A stretch of 64,000 bases of DNA from Sciscionella marina DSM 45152 (GCF_000379465.1 NZ_KB905380.1:558001-622000); one strand, 5' to 3'; shown: positions 40,017-49,784, counted from the first letter of the stretch. Notes: a model not told the origin generated them from the letters alone. Translations and numbers: made by a program.

Positions 40017-41360
40017 GTGGCAGCCGCAGAAACCGCGACCAGGAGCGCCAGCACCGCTGAGAAGAACTCGGCAGCGGAAGCCGACGCAGCGTCGGAGGAA
40101 AGCCAGCCAGCCGCGAACGGCGTCTCGACGGCGCCGGGCGCGAAGAAAGCTCCCGCGAAGAAGACGACCGCGAAGAGCGCCACGGCCAAGAAGCCGGCCA
40201 AGAAGGCACCCGCCAAGAAGGACGCGGGCGCCAAGAAGGACGGCCCCGAAGGCGAGGGCGATCCGGAGGCCGAGCCGACCCCGGACGCCGAGGACCTCGA
40301 AGTCGTCGACATCGTTCTCGACACGCCGGTCGAGGAAGAGGAGATCGACGACAAGACCGCCGCCGAATCCGGTGACTTCGTCTGGGACGAGGAAGAGTCC
40401 GAGGCGCTGCGTCAGGCGCGCAAGGACGCCGAGCTCACCGCTTCGGCCGACTCGGTGCGGGCCTACCTCAAGCAGATCGGCAAGGTCGCCCTGCTCAACG
40501 CCGAACAGGAGGTCGAGCTCGCCAAGCGCATCGAGGCCGGCCTCTACGCGGCCGAGCGGCACCGCCAGCACGAGGAGGCCGGCGAGAAGCTGCCCACCCA
40601 GATGCGGCGCGACCTGCGCTGGGTGATCCGGGACGGCGAGCGGGCCAAGAACCACCTGCTCGAGGCCAACCTGCGGCTGGTCGTCTCGCTCGCCAAGCGC
40701 TACACCGGGCGCGGCATGGCCTTCCTCGACCTGATCCAGGAAGGCAACCTCGGCCTGATCCGCGCGGTGGAGAAGTTCGACTACACCAAGGGCTACAAGT
40801 TCTCCACCTACGCGACCTGGTGGATCCGGCAGGCGATCACCCGCGCCATGGCCGACCAGGCGCGCACCATCCGTATCCCGGTGCACATGGTCGAGGTGAT
40901 CAACAAGCTCGGCAAGATCCAGCGCGAACTGCTCCAGGACCTCGGCCGCGAGCCGACCCCGGAGGAGCTCGCGAAGGAGATGGACATCTCCCCGGAGAAG
41001 GTCCTCGAGATCCAGCAGTACGCCCGCGAGCCGATCTCGCTCGACCAGACCATCGGCGACGAGGGCGACTCGCAGCTCGGTGACTTCATCGAGGACAGCG
41101 AGGCCGTGGTGGCCGTGGACGCGGTCTCCTTCACCCTGCTGCAGGACCAGCTGCAGTCCGTGCTCGCCACCCTCTCCGAGCGCGAGGCGGGTGTGGTCCG
41201 GCTGCGGTTCGGGCTCACCGACGGGCAACCGCGCACCCTGGACGAGATCGGCCAGGTGTACGGGGTGACCCGCGAGCGCATCAGGCAGATCGAGTCCAAG
41301 ACGATGTCGAAGCTGCGCCACCCCTCCCGGTCCCAGGTGCTGCGCGACTACCTGGACTGA
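40017..41360 (+). CDS. sigA: Principal RNA polymerase sigma factor (SigA/HrdB)
   Basis: A 447-residue primary sigma factor. The first ~95 residues are rich in alanine, lysine and proline with repeated AKK/PAKK units, then an acidic block ([20 protein letters not shown]). Conserved regions follow: 1.2 ([20 protein letters not shown]), 2 ([40 protein letters not shown]), 3, and 4 ([20 protein letters not shown]). GTG 40017 follows GCGAAAGGG. A hairpin terminator follows the stop. Confidence 0.97.
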   Translation: MAAAETATRSASTAEKNSAAEADAASEESQPAANGVSTAPGAKKAPAKKTTAKSATAKKPAKKAPAKKDAGAKKDGPEGEGDPEAEPTPDAEDLEVVDIVLDTPVEEEEIDDKTAAESGDFVWDEEESEALRQARKDAELTASADSVRAYLKQIGKVALLNAEQEVELAKRIEAGLYAAERHRQHEEAGEKLPTQMRRDLRWVIRDGERAKNHLLEANLRLVVSLAKRYTGRGMAFLDLIQEGNLGLIRAVEKFDYTKGYKFSTYATWWIRQAITRAMADQARTIRIPVHMVEVINKLGKIQRELLQDLGREPTPEELAKEMDISPEKVLEIQQYAREPISLDQTIGDEGDSQLGDFIEDSEAVVAVDAVSFTLLQDQLQSVLATLSEREAGVVRLRFGLTDGQPRTLDEIGQVYGVTRERIRQIESKTMSKLRHPSRSQVLRDYLD

Positions 41361-41380
41361 GCTCGGGACACGCTCGAGTA

Positions 41381-41409
41381 CGGCGCCGCTCCGCTCCGGG
41401 GCGGCGCCG
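41381..41409. terminator. Hairpin between sigA and the convergent DinB gene
   Basis: Perfect 9-bp arms CGGCGCCGC (41381-41389) and GCGGCGCCG (41401-41409), with an 11-nt loop, 21 nt after the sigA stop and 3 nt before the DinB stop. Probably works for both genes. Confidence 0.7.
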
Positions 41410-41411
41410 AC

Positions 41412-42001
41412 TCAGGTCCGTCCGGCGCGTCGGCGCGCCACCATTTCCAGCCGCTCCCGGTACCCGGACCACCACGCCTCGTCGCCCGGGGCGAGGTTGT
41501 CGTTGTCCGCGCGCAGCCCCGCGGCCCCGTCGAGCTGTTCCCGGAGGATATCGGCATGTCCGGCATGCCGGTTCGTCTCGGCGATGACGTGTACCAGGAC
41601 TATCTCCAGGCTGATCTCGCCGCGTTCGGGCGGCCACCAGGGCACCCGGCCGGGCGTGTCGAGATCGAGTGCCGCGATCGTCGCGTCCGAATGTGCCCAC
41701 ACCCTCCGGTAGAACGCGACGATCTGCTCGGTGGACTCCTGCTCGGTGGCCCACATATCGGCGTTGGGCTCGGCCTCCGGTTCGGCCCATGGCATCGGCT
41801 CGGTCCACGGGCGGTCGAACACCGCCCCCAGATACCCGGTCTCCACGGTGGCTACGTGCTTGACCAGGCCGAGCAGGTTCGTCCCGGTCCGGGTGAGAGG
41901 TCGGCGCAGATCGTATCGGCCAGACCGTCGAGTTTCCAGAGCAGAACCTCGCGGACCGTCCTCAGATAAACGGTGCAATTCAGCTTTCCGCAGTGCCTCA
42001 T
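41412..42001 (-). pseudogene. DinB-family (DUF664) gene with a one-base frameshift
   Basis: The body from about 41914 to the stop is a normal DUF664/DinB metal-binding protein: YDLRRPLTRTGTNLLGLVKH, VWAHSDATIAALDLDTPG, LVHVIAETNRHAGHADILRE. The expected N-terminus (YLRTVREVLLWKLDGLA) is present but in another frame, from ATG 42001. The frames meet at about 41915-41916, where one base appears missing in a GA(N)-TAC context. The 590-nt span plus one base gives 197 codons, the proper length. It is either a real mutation or a sequencing error. The uncorrected reading from 42026 has an unnatural N-terminus. Confidence 0.7.
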
Positions 42002-42089
42002 TCACGCAGCGCAGCATGCCAGACAACGATGACGAAAAAACCTACCGATGAATGGCGCGCGGCCCGGGGTAGCGCATTAGGGTGACCGA

Positions 42090-43535
42090 ATGCCGCTCAT
42101 GCGTACCCTTTCCATCGAGGACGTCAAAGCGCGCAGCGAGAAGAGTCAGCTCAAACGCAGACTGAGCGCGCGCGACCTCGTCGGCGTCGGTATCGGCGTC
42201 ATCATCGGAACCGGGATCTTCACCCTCACCGGAATCCAGGCCAAGGAGCACGCCGGTCCGGCGATCACGCTCTCCTTCGTGATCGGCGGGATCGTCGCCA
42301 CGCTCGCCGCGCTCTGTTACGCCGAGCTCGCCTCCGCGGTGCCGACCGCGGGATCGGCGTACACCTACGCCTTCGCCACTCTCGGCGAACCGCTCGCCTG
42401 GATCATCGGCTGGGATCTGCTCCTGGAGTTCGGTCTCGGCGCCGCGACGGTGTCCCGCAGCTGGTCCGGCTATCTGCAGAACCTCTTCGACCTGCCGACC
42501 TCCCTGTTCGGCGAGAAGGCCCCGTTCAATCTGGGCGCGGTACTCATCGAGGCGATCCTCGCGACGATCGCGGTGCTCGGCATCAAACTGTCCTCCTGGT
42601 TCACCAACACGCTCGTGATCGTCAAGGTCGGGGTCTGTGTGCTGATCATCGTGGTCGGCGCGTTCTTCGTGAAGGCGGCCAATCTGAGCCCCTTCGTGCC
42701 GCCCTCGGCCCCTCCGGCCGCAGGCAGCCCCGGCGGACTGCACCAGCCACTCATCCAGGCCGCGCTCGGCATCGAACCCGCGGTGTACGGCTTCGGCGGG
42801 CTACTCACCGCCGCGGCGATCGTGTTCTTCGGCTACACCGGTTTCGAGTCGCTGGCCAACCTCGGTGAGGAGACCAAGAAACCGTCCAGGGACATGCCCA
42901 TCGGCCTGATCGGCGCGCTGGCGATCTGCACGGTGCTCTACGTCGGCGTGGCCTTCGTGGTCACCGGCATGGTCAGTTACCGCACCCTCGACGACGCGGC
43001 ACCGCTCGCGGTGGCGTTCGACTCGGTGGGCTTGGGCTGGGCGGGCGTGCTGATCGGGATCGGCGCGATCGCGGGCATGACCTCGGTGATGATGGTCCAG
43101 CTGCTGACCATCTCGCGGACCAGCTACACCATGGCCCGCGACGGGCTGCTGCCGAAGTCGCTCGGTGAGCCGCACAAGCGGCTGGGCACCCCGCACCGGA
43201 CGACGATCATCGCCGCCGTGGTGATCATGGCCATCGCCGCGTTCATCCCGATCAGCGAACTGTCCGACATGGTCTCGATCGGCGGACTGTCCGCGATGCT
43301 GATCGTCGCGGTCGCGGTACCGATACTGCGGCGCAAGCGGCCGGATCTGAAACGATCCTTCCGGGTGCCGTGGTCGCCGGTGGTTCCGATCGTGGCCGCG
43401 CTGCTGTGCCTGTACCTGATGCTGAACCTGGACATGCTCACCTGGCTGCGCTTCGGCATCTGGCTCGCGGTCGGCCTGGTGATCTATATCGCGTACGGCA
43501 GGCGCCATTCGGTGCTCTCCAAGCGTTCGCAGTAA
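42090..43535 (+). CDS. APC-superfamily amino acid permease (cationic amino acid transporter type)
   Basis: A 481-residue permease with about 12 membrane segments. It has GVGIGVIIGTGIFTLTGIQA (helix 1 with the unwound GTG), YAELASAVPTAGSAYTYAFA, FFGYTGFESLANLGEETKKP and ISRTSYTMARDGLLPKSLGE, all typical of the YfnA/CAT branch. It probably imports cationic or branched amino acids. It starts at ATG 42090, divergent from the DinB gene. This gene is not part of the conserved sigA neighbourhood. Confidence 0.92.
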   Translation: MPLMRTLSIEDVKARSEKSQLKRRLSARDLVGVGIGVIIGTGIFTLTGIQAKEHAGPAITLSFVIGGIVATLAALCYAELASAVPTAGSAYTYAFATLGEPLAWIIGWDLLLEFGLGAATVSRSWSGYLQNLFDLPTSLFGEKAPFNLGAVLIEAILATIAVLGIKLSSWFTNTLVIVKVGVCVLIIVVGAFFVKAANLSPFVPPSAPPAAGSPGGLHQPLIQAALGIEPAVYGFGGLLTAAAIVFFGYTGFESLANLGEETKKPSRDMPIGLIGALAICTVLYVGVAFVVTGMVSYRTLDDAAPLAVAFDSVGLGWAGVLIGIGAIAGMTSVMMVQLLTISRTSYTMARDGLLPKSLGEPHKRLGTPHRTTIIAAVVIMAIAAFIPISELSDMVSIGGLSAMLIVAVAVPILRRKRPDLKRSFRVPWSPVVPIVAALLCLYLMLNLDMLTWLRFGIWLAVGLVIYIAYGRRHSVLSKRSQ

Positions 43536-43805
43536 GCGAACCAGAACCGTCCGGATGCCGGGAATTTCCTCGGCGACACGCCCGTGACCTGCACTGCGAC
43601 CTGCCCGGTTAACCCCTGCCGCTAGCTGGGCAATCGGGAAGTGACGGGCATCCCAAGTACGCGGGAACACTTGCGGACTCTGATGCGTCTGCAAGAGTAG
43701 AAGCAGCGACACGGTGGAACCGGCGAACCGAGATCGCAGGGCCGCGTGGGCGCCGCTGTTGGTACCAGGCACTCACCCGAGTGCCGGGACGGAGGGAGAT
43801 CCACC

Positions 43806-43991
43806 ATGCCGAGCACACTCACCCGCCCCGAACTGACCGCTGCCGACCGTTGCGACCGGTGCGGAGCGGCCGCGAAGGTACGCGTGCTCCTGCCGTCCGG
43901 CGGGGAGCTGCTGTTCTGCGGCCACCACGCCAACGAGCACGACGCGAAACTGCGTTCGGTGGAAGCCGACATCCAACGCGGCGAGGAATAG
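43806..43991 (+). CDS. Small zinc-binding protein (DUF7455-like)
   Basis: A 61-residue protein, short but clearly real: RCDRCGAAAKVRVLLPSGGE, then LLFCGHHANEHDAKLRSVEA. This gives a CxxC...CxHH zinc-type pattern. ATG 43806 follows GGAGGGAGAT. A similar small gene commonly sits next to the helicase gene in actinobacteria. The role is unknown. It ends in a strong hairpin terminator. Confidence 0.88.
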   Translation: MPSTLTRPELTAADRCDRCGAAAKVRVLLPSGGELLFCGHHANEHDAKLRSVEADIQRGEE

Positions 43992-44013
43992 CCGCAGACG
44001 GCACGACCGTAGC

Positions 44014-44053
44014 GAAGGGGCGGGAACCCGAATCCTCGGGTTCCCGCCCCTTC
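44014..44053. terminator. Strong bidirectional hairpin terminator
   Basis: A perfect 18-bp inverted repeat (44014-44031 with 44036-44053) with loop ATCC, between the small zinc protein and the convergent helicase gene. It is the longest perfect hairpin in the window. Confidence 0.88.
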
Positions 44054-44072
44054 GTGTCGTTCCGGAGCGCTC

Positions 44073-45812
44073 CTACCAGGAACGCAGGGTCGCGATCCGC
44101 TCCTCGAGCTGTTCGGCCGAGGCCATCGCGGTCGGCGGGCCACCGCAGTAGCGGCGCAGCTCGCCGTGGATCTTCCCGTGCGGCTGCTTGGTCCGGTGGT
44201 GGTACATGGCCACCAGCGTGTTCAGCTCCCGGCGCAGCTGGGTCAGGCGCTCGGAGACCGAGGTCGCGCGCGGCGCTGGCTCCGGCTCGGGATCGGGGCG
44301 CTGCACCGCCTCCTTGCTGCGCGCCTTGATCTGTCCCTCCTGGCGCTGCCGGAGCAGGGCCCGCACCTGGTCCGGTTCGAGCAGCCCGGGAAGGCCCAGA
44401 TAGTCCTGTTCCTCATCGGAACCGGCCAGGGTGGCCGTGCCGAACGAGGAGCCGTCGTAGATCACCTGGTCCAGCTCCGCCGAGGCGCCGAGCGAGGTGA
44501 ACGCCTTCTCTTCCTCGCCGGGCTCGTCCTGCTGCTGATTGGCCGCGGCGAGCAGTTCGTCCTCGAGGCCGTCCTTCTCCCGGTGCGGCTTGCCCAGCAC
44601 GTGGTCGCGCTCGGTCTCCAGCTGCGCGGCGAGCTCCAGTAGCACCGGAACCGAGGGCAGGAAGATCGAGGCGGTCTCCCCCTGCCTGCGGGCGCGCACG
44701 AACCGCCCGATCGCCTGTGCGAAGAACAGCGGGGTCGAGGCGGAGGTGGCGTACACCCCGACGGCGAGCCGCGGCACGTCCACGCCCTCGGAGACCATCC
44801 GCACCGCGATCAGCCAGCGCTGTTCGGAGGCGGCGAACTCGGCGATCTTGCGCGAGGCACCGGGGTCGTCGGAGAGCACGACGACCGGTTCGTGCCCGGT
44901 CTCGCGCGCGAGTACCCGCGCGTAGCCCTTCGCCGTCTCGTGGTCCGAGGCGATCACCAGCCCGCCCGCATCGGCCATGCCATCGGCGCGCAGCTGGGTG
45001 AGGCGGCGGTCGGCGGCCTGCAGCACCGAGGGGATCCACTCCCCGGACGGGTCCAGCGCGGTACGCCAGGCGCGCGCGGTCTGTTCCACGGTCAACGGCT
45101 CGCCGAGCCGGGCGCTGAACTCCTCACCGGCCGAGGTGCGCCAGGATGCCTCGCCCGAGTAGGCCAGGAACACGACCGGCCGCACCACGCCGTCGGCCAG
45201 GGCGTCCGAATAGTTGTAGGAGTGATCGGCCTTGGACCGCTGGTGCCCTTCCGCGTCCTGCTCGTAGGTCACGAACGGGATCGCCGAGTCGTCCGAGCGG
45301 AATGGGGTTCCGGTGAGCCCGAGCCTGCGCACCGCGGGCAGGAACGCCTCCCGCGTCGCGTCCCCCCAGGACTTGGCGTCCCCGCTGTGGTGGATCTCGT
45401 CCAGGATCACCAGCGTCTTGCGGCGCTCGGTGCGCACCCGGTGCTTGGCCGGATGCATGGCGACCTGTGCGTAGGTGACCGCGACTCCCTGGTAGTCCGA
45501 GGAGGTCGAGCCCGTCGAGTTGGTGAACCGGGAGTCGATGGCGATCCCCGCCGCCGCGGCCGCCGCGGCCCACTGGTGCTTGAGGTGCTCGGTCGGGGTC
45601 ACGATAGTGACCTGGTCGACGGTGCGATCGGCGAGCAGCTCGGCCGCCACCCGCAGGCCGAACGTGGTCTTACCGGCACCGGGGGTGGCGACGGCGAGGA
45701 AGTCCTTGGGCTTCTCGGTGAGATAACGGGTGAGCGCGCGGCGCTGCCACGCACGCAACGGCTGACGGCTCTGCTGGGTCTGCTCCCCGGCCTCGGTCGA
45801 CGCGGACGTCAC
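44073..45812 (-). CDS. DEAD/DEAH-box (superfamily 2) helicase
   Basis: A 579-residue SF2 helicase. Walker A is VATPGAGKTTFGLRVAAELL, motif II is VILDEIHHSGDAKSWG, motif III-like is GLTGTPFRSDD, and motifs V-VI are VSEGVDVPRLAVGVYA and FFAQAIGRFVRARRQGET. The layout resembles XPB/RecG-like actinobacterial helicases that unwind DNA. The C-terminal 150 residues are charged, with a final segment MYHHRTKQPHGKIHGELRRY. GTG 45812 is chosen over an upstream ATG at 45863, since the family starts with a short acidic region before RAWQRRALTRYL. Confidence 0.9.
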   Translation of the reverse strand: MTSASTEAGEQTQQSRQPLRAWQRRALTRYLTEKPKDFLAVATPGAGKTTFGLRVAAELLADRTVDQVTIVTPTEHLKHQWAAAAAAAGIAIDSRFTNSTGSTSSDYQGVAVTYAQVAMHPAKHRVRTERRKTLVILDEIHHSGDAKSWGDATREAFLPAVRRLGLTGTPFRSDDSAIPFVTYEQDAEGHQRSKADHSYNYSDALADGVVRPVVFLAYSGEASWRTSAGEEFSARLGEPLTVEQTARAWRTALDPSGEWIPSVLQAADRRLTQLRADGMADAGGLVIASDHETAKGYARVLARETGHEPVVVLSDDPGASRKIAEFAASEQRWLIAVRMVSEGVDVPRLAVGVYATSASTPLFFAQAIGRFVRARRQGETASIFLPSVPVLLELAAQLETERDHVLGKPHREKDGLEDELLAAANQQQDEPGEEEKAFTSLGASAELDQVIYDGSSFGTATLAGSDEEQDYLGLPGLLEPDQVRALLRQRQEGQIKARSKEAVQRPDPEPEPAPRATSVSERLTQLRRELNTLVAMYHHRTKQPHGKIHGELRRYCGGPPTAMASAEQLEERIATLRSW

Positions 45813-46065
45813 GTACTCGCTGCTCCTTCCCACCCGGCACGGTCCCGGCTCCCGATCCAACACTCCCGGGCCGTGGTCACAAGGGCTCCCTCAGGTCCTC
45901 GAACGCTACCGCGATGGCGCGCGAACACCGCCACGACAAGGAAACACCCCGTCCTCGCGGCCGTCGGCCAGTTTATCGGACCCGCCCGGTCCGGTCAGTG
46001 CGCGACGCGCCACATGCGCGGGTCGCCGCGCGGACGCGAACGCGATACACCATGCTAGGGGTGTC

Positions 46066-47199
46066 ATGGGTACGGCGGAGGCGAACACCGGAAAGCAGCG
46101 GTACGGGAAACGGGCACCGCTGCTGCTCGTGCGCCGCACCCTGCTCAACGTATGGCACGGCAACATCTTCTCCGAGGCGGCCAAGGCGGCGTTCTGGCAG
46201 ACGCTCTCGCTGCCCCCGCTGCTGCTCGGTGTGCTCGGCAGCCTCGGCCTGCTCGGCAAGTGGGTGGGCAGGCAGGTGGTCACCGACGTCGAGAGCACCA
46301 TCATCAACCTCGCCGACAAGGTGTTCACGCAGAACGTGGTCACCACGATCATCAAGCCGACCGTCGAGCAGATCCTGACCACCGCGCAGGGCGAGGTGGC
46401 CTCCGTCGGTTTCCTGATCTCGCTGTGGGCCGGTTCCTCGGCGATGGCCGCCTTCGTCGACTCGATCACCTCGGCCTACGGGCAGTACGGGGTGCGCAAC
46501 GACGTCTGGCAGCGCATCTACGCCCTGCTGCTCTACCTCGCCGCGCTGGTCGTGGTCATCGTGGGGTTGCCGATCATCGCGCTCGGCCCGACCTATCTGC
46601 CCTCGGTGTTCCCCGACGCCTGGTCGAAGAACATCTCCGAGCTGGTCGGCATCTTCTACTACCCGGTGATCGCGCTGCTGCTGGCGCTCGCGCTGACCAC
46701 GCTCTACAAACTCGCTCTCCCCCGCAAGCTGCCGTGGCACCGTGGACTGCCCGGAGCGGTACTCGCCATGGTGATCGTGCTGCTCGCCTCGATCGGGCTG
46801 CGCATCTACATCTCGATCATCACGCGCACTGGGTACAGCTACGGGGCACTCGCCGCCCCGATCGCGTTCCTGCTGTTCACCTTCTTCATCGGGATCGCCA
46901 TCGTCGCGGGCGCCAACCTGAACGCGGCCATCCAGACGCTGTGGCCCGCGAAGCCCTCCCGGCGCGGCCGCAAGCGCTGGAAGCGGCTCGCGGACTACGA
47001 GCAGGACACCGAAGTGCCGGAGGTGCGCGCTACGGGCCCGGACGGGGAAACCGATGTGGTCGCGGACCCGGATGACGGCGAGTGGGAATCCGGCGCGGAC
47101 CCCGCCCCGCCGGACCCGGCCGCTCCGGGCACGGAGGCGGCCGAGTTCGCGACTCAGCCGTCCGAGCCGTCGTCACCGCCGCGCGGCATACCTTCGTAG
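46066..47199 (+). CDS. YihY/BrkB-family membrane protein (Rv2707-like)
   Basis: A 377-residue integral membrane protein of the YihY/UPF0761 family with about six hydrophobic segments. The signature helix reads GFLISLWAGSSAMAAFVDSI and a later one YGALAAPIAFLLFTFFIGIA. A basic segment (PSRRGRKRWKRLADY) and an acidic, proline-rich cytoplasmic tail follow. The family was once called ribonuclease BN; its real function is unclear. It keeps its place from the mycobacterial order. The 3' end overlaps the DUF3039 gene by 46 nt. Confidence 0.92.
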   Translation: MGTAEANTGKQRYGKRAPLLLVRRTLLNVWHGNIFSEAAKAAFWQTLSLPPLLLGVLGSLGLLGKWVGRQVVTDVESTIINLADKVFTQNVVTTIIKPTVEQILTTAQGEVASVGFLISLWAGSSAMAAFVDSITSAYGQYGVRNDVWQRIYALLLYLAALVVVIVGLPIIALGPTYLPSVFPDAWSKNISELVGIFYYPVIALLLALALTTLYKLALPRKLPWHRGLPGAVLAMVIVLLASIGLRIYISIITRTGYSYGALAAPIAFLLFTFFIGIAIVAGANLNAAIQTLWPAKPSRRGRKRWKRLADYEQDTEVPEVRATGPDGETDVVADPDDGEWESGADPAPPDPAAPGTEAAEFATQPSEPSSPPRGIPS

Positions 47200-47420
47200 A
47201 TCCGCTTGCACTCGGGACAGACCGGGGAATTCGGCTTCGGTGACTTGGTCACCGGGAAGACCTCGCCGCACAGCGCCACGACATGGCTGCCCATGACCGC
47301 GCTCTCGGCGATGCTGTCCTTGCGGACGTAGTGGAACATCTTCGGCGTGTCATCGCCGGTCGTCTCGGTACCTTCCGGCCGAGTATCGGTGTCCGGCAAG
47401 ACCTGGGTAGGCGTACTCAC
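47154..47420 (-). CDS. DUF3039 family protein (Rv2708c-like)
   Basis: An 88-residue protein of the actinobacterial DUF3039 family: MFHYVRKDSIAESAVMGSHV, VALCGEVFPVTKSPKPNSPV and CPECKRIYEGMP. One cysteine lies in ALCGE and the CPEC pair further on, which may bind a metal. GTG 47420 is the start. Function unknown; the gene order matches mycobacteria between the YihY gene and sigB. Confidence 0.92.
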   Translation of the reverse strand: MSTPTQVLPDTDTRPEGTETTGDDTPKMFHYVRKDSIAESAVMGSHVVALCGEVFPVTKSPKPNSPVCPECKRIYEGMPRGGDDGSDG

Positions 47421-47455
47421 GCTCCCTATGATGCCTCACCCGGCATCGGCCGTGC

Positions 47456-47782
47456 TCAGTCCTGCCGACCTTCGATGGTCTGCCGCTCGGCCGCCTCCAG
47501 GCGGTTGCCCGGTTCATGGCTGTAGCGGTTGACCTCCTCGCTCTTGCGCGGCGGCCGGTCGTTGGCCATCAGCACCGCGATCCACGGCAGCGGCACGGAC
47601 AGCACCACGAACCCGATCGCGAGCCACCAGGTGTGATAGAAGAGCGCGGCGAGAATGAGGCACGGGAACCGCAACCCCATGGTCAGCATGTACCGCCGTT
47701 TACGGTGCGCGAGCTCCTCGTCATAGGAGGGTTTCGCCTCGGTGATCAACACAGGGGTGTCGGCTTCCTCGCTGCGTTTCAC
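47456..47782 (-). CDS. DUF3099 family membrane protein (Rv2709-like)
   Basis: A 108-residue protein with two membrane segments (MLTMGLRFPCLILAALFYHT and WWLAIGFVVLSVPLPWIAVL), a soluble N-terminus (VLITEAKPSYDEELAHRKRR) and the C-terminal tail ANDRPPRKSEEVNRY. It matches DUF3099. GTG 47782 is the start. Function unknown. Confidence 0.9.
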   Translation of the reverse strand: MKRSEEADTPVLITEAKPSYDEELAHRKRRYMLTMGLRFPCLILAALFYHTWWLAIGFVVLSVPLPWIAVLMANDRPPRKSEEVNRYSHEPGNRLEAAERQTIEGRQD

Positions 47783-47855
47783 GACACCACCTCTCTTGTC
47801 GCGGCCCCGCCATCATTCTCCCACCGCCCACAAGCGCCGTCGAAGGAGGATTGCC

Positions 47856-48284
47856 ATGCGCGCGGTCACCGCCCGGGTGAAGCACGCCGCCGTCGAGGTG
47901 GAGGGTGCCGTCGTCGGCGCGATCGAGGAGCCGGGTCTGCTCGTCCTGCTCGGGGCCGCGGTCACCGACACCGAGGCGAGCGCGGACACGATGGCGCGCA
48001 AACTGCACGAGCTGCGCATCCTGGACGGGGAACAGTCCTGCGCGAGCGCGGGCGCACCGCTGCTCGTGGTCAGCCAGTTCACCCTCTACGGGGACACGCG
48101 AAAGGGCCGCCGTCCCTCGTGGAGTGCCGCCGCCCGCCCGGAACAGGCCGAACCGCTCGTGATCCGGGTGGTCGAGCAGCTGCGGGCCAGGGGTGCGCAC
48201 GTGGCGACCGGCAGGTTCGGCGCACCGATGACCGTGCACAGCGCGAACGACGGCCCGTTCACCGTGCTGGTCGAAACCGACTGA
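47856..48284 (+). CDS. dtd: D-aminoacyl-tRNA deacylase
   Basis: A 142-residue DTD-family enzyme that removes D-amino acids wrongly attached to tRNA. It has the two active-site signatures SQFTLYGDTRKGRRPSW and NDGPFT, the latter with the Gly-cisPro motif. ATG 47856 follows GAAGGAGGA. It lies between the DUF3099 gene and sigB, where mycobacteria have no dtd gene. With the D-amino-acid oxidase at 12737 it shows that D-amino acid handling is well covered in this window. Confidence 0.95.
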   Translation: MRAVTARVKHAAVEVEGAVVGAIEEPGLLVLLGAAVTDTEASADTMARKLHELRILDGEQSCASAGAPLLVVSQFTLYGDTRKGRRPSWSAAARPEQAEPLVIRVVEQLRARGAHVATGRFGAPMTVHSANDGPFTVLVETD

Positions 48285-48375
48285 GCGCCGCCGACGTGGT
48301 ATGGCTCTCAGCGAAACCGGTACTGAATCGCGCAACCTTGTGACGGATACGACGTCTCCCTGAGTGGAAGCGCCG

Positions 48376-48401
48376 GGAACGATTTGGCAACCACCGGCGT
48401 T
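48376..48401 (+). promoter_or_regulatory. Candidate ECF-sigma promoter upstream of sigB
   Basis: GGAAC (48376-48380), 18 nt, then GTT (48399-48401), which fits the GGAA(T/C)-N18-GTT pattern of SigR/SigH/SigE-type sigma factors. It lies about 120 nt before the sigB start in a 237-nt gap. In mycobacteria sigB is transcribed by such stress sigma factors, so this is plausible by function as well as by sequence. Confidence 0.6.
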
Positions 48402-48521
48402 GATCCCAGTGACAAGCAAAGCAGCGCCATACACGACACGTGAAACGGTCGCCACGCACACAATGCGGACGAGCCGTTGCCGCGTTGGTGCACGCACTCA
48501 GTCCCTTGGGGAGGGAGCACC

Positions 48522-49493
48522 ATGACCGTCCCAGCCACAATCGACTCCACTCCGAGCGTCGAAGCCGAAATCGACAACCAGAGCCCGGCGGCCGACCTCG
48601 TTCGAGTCTACCTGAACGGCATCGGAAAAACCGCGCTGCTGACCGCGCAAGACGAAGTCGAGCTCGCCAAGCGCATCGAGGCCGGTGTGTTCGCCGCGCA
48701 CATGCTCGACACCGAAGAGGACATAACCGCTGCTCGGCGCGGGGAACTGCGGCTGCTCGTCCGCGACGGGGAGCGGGCGAAGCACCACCTGCTCGAGGCC
48801 AATCTGCGGCTGGTCGTCTCGCTCGCCAAGCGCTACACCGGGCGGGGAATGCCGCTGCTCGACCTGATCCAGGAGGGCAACCTTGGCCTGATCCGCGCGG
48901 TGGAGAAGTTCGACTACGCCAAGGGCTTCAAGTTCTCCACCTACGCGACCTGGTGGATCCGGCAGGCGATCACCAGGGGCATGGCCGACCAGGGACGCAC
49001 CATCCGCCTCCCGGTGCACCTCGTCGAGCAGGTGAACAAGATCGCCAGGATCAAGCGCGACCTGCACCAGCAGCTGGGCCGCGAGGCCACCAACGACGAG
49101 ATCGCGGCCGAGTCGGGTATCGCCGCGGCGAAGGTCGCCGATCTGCTCGACCACTCGCGTGATCCGGTCTCGCTGGACATGCCGGTCGGTTCCGAGGAGG
49201 ACGCCCCGCTCGGCGACTTCATCGAGGACTCCGACTCCGGTGACGCGGAGAACGCGGTGATCTCCGGGCTGCTGCAGGACGATCTGCGGCGCGTGCTCGC
49301 CACCTTGGAGGAGCGCGAGCAGGCCGTGATCCGGATGCGCTACGGCCTCGGGGACGGGCAGCCCAAGACTCTCGACCAGATCGGCAAGACCTTCGGTCTC
49401 TCCCGCGAGCGGGTGCGCCAGATCGAGCGCGAGGTCATGGCGAAACTGCGCCAGGGCGACCGCGCCGAGCGACTGCGCGCTTACGCTAGCTGA
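48522..49493 (+). CDS. sigB: Primary-like RNA polymerase sigma factor (SigB group)
   Basis: A 323-residue group 2 sigma factor, very similar to SigA in regions 2 to 4 ([60 protein letters not shown]) but without the long lysine-rich N-terminus. It is orthologous by order to mycobacterial sigB, used in stress and stationary phase. ATG 48522 follows GGGGAGGGAGC; an upstream in-frame ATG at 48477 is not supported. A T-run terminator follows. The likely ECF promoter at 48376 would give stress-dependent expression. Confidence 0.95.
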   Translation: MTVPATIDSTPSVEAEIDNQSPAADLVRVYLNGIGKTALLTAQDEVELAKRIEAGVFAAHMLDTEEDITAARRGELRLLVRDGERAKHHLLEANLRLVVSLAKRYTGRGMPLLDLIQEGNLGLIRAVEKFDYAKGFKFSTYATWWIRQAITRGMADQGRTIRLPVHLVEQVNKIARIKRDLHQQLGREATNDEIAAESGIAAAKVADLLDHSRDPVSLDMPVGSEEDAPLGDFIEDSDSGDAENAVISGLLQDDLRRVLATLEEREQAVIRMRYGLGDGQPKTLDQIGKTFGLSRERVRQIEREVMAKLRQGDRAERLRAYAS

Positions 49494-49504
49494 GCAGGGC
49501 AAAC

Positions 49505-49546
49505 GATGCCCGCCGGGGATGGGCTCCCCGGCGGGCATCGGCTTTT
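49505..49546 (+). terminator. Intrinsic terminator after sigB
   Basis: Perfect 15-bp inverted repeat (49505-49519 with 49525-49539), 5-nt loop, followed by GGCTTTT. It is the only hairpin in the window with a T-run. Confidence 0.9.
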
Positions 49547-49663
49547 CCGGGCGGCAATCACCCGATTGGCCGCTGGACATGTGACGCCCGCCACGAGCAT
49601 GGTCGTAGATGCGATGTTACTTTCAGCGGTTACTCGATCGACGGTGAGTATCCGCGTTGCCAC

Positions 49664-49701
49664 GGAAGGCCGGGACGGTTTCGGGGCCGACCCGGCCTTC
49701 C
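49664..49701. promoter_or_regulatory. Inverted repeat upstream of the fumarase gene
   Basis: GGAAGGCCGGG (49664-49674) pairs with CCCGGCCTTCC (49691-49701), 16-nt loop, about 85 nt before the fumarase start. It could be an attenuator-like hairpin or a terminator for readthrough from sigB. The rest of the 245-nt gap shows nothing clear. Confidence 0.5.
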
Positions 49702-49784
49702 GAATGTCCGGGGCCGATTCCCGGTGTGCGGTAGGTTGAACGTCCCCACTGGCCGATCCCACCACCGCAGACGAGGAAGCCGCG

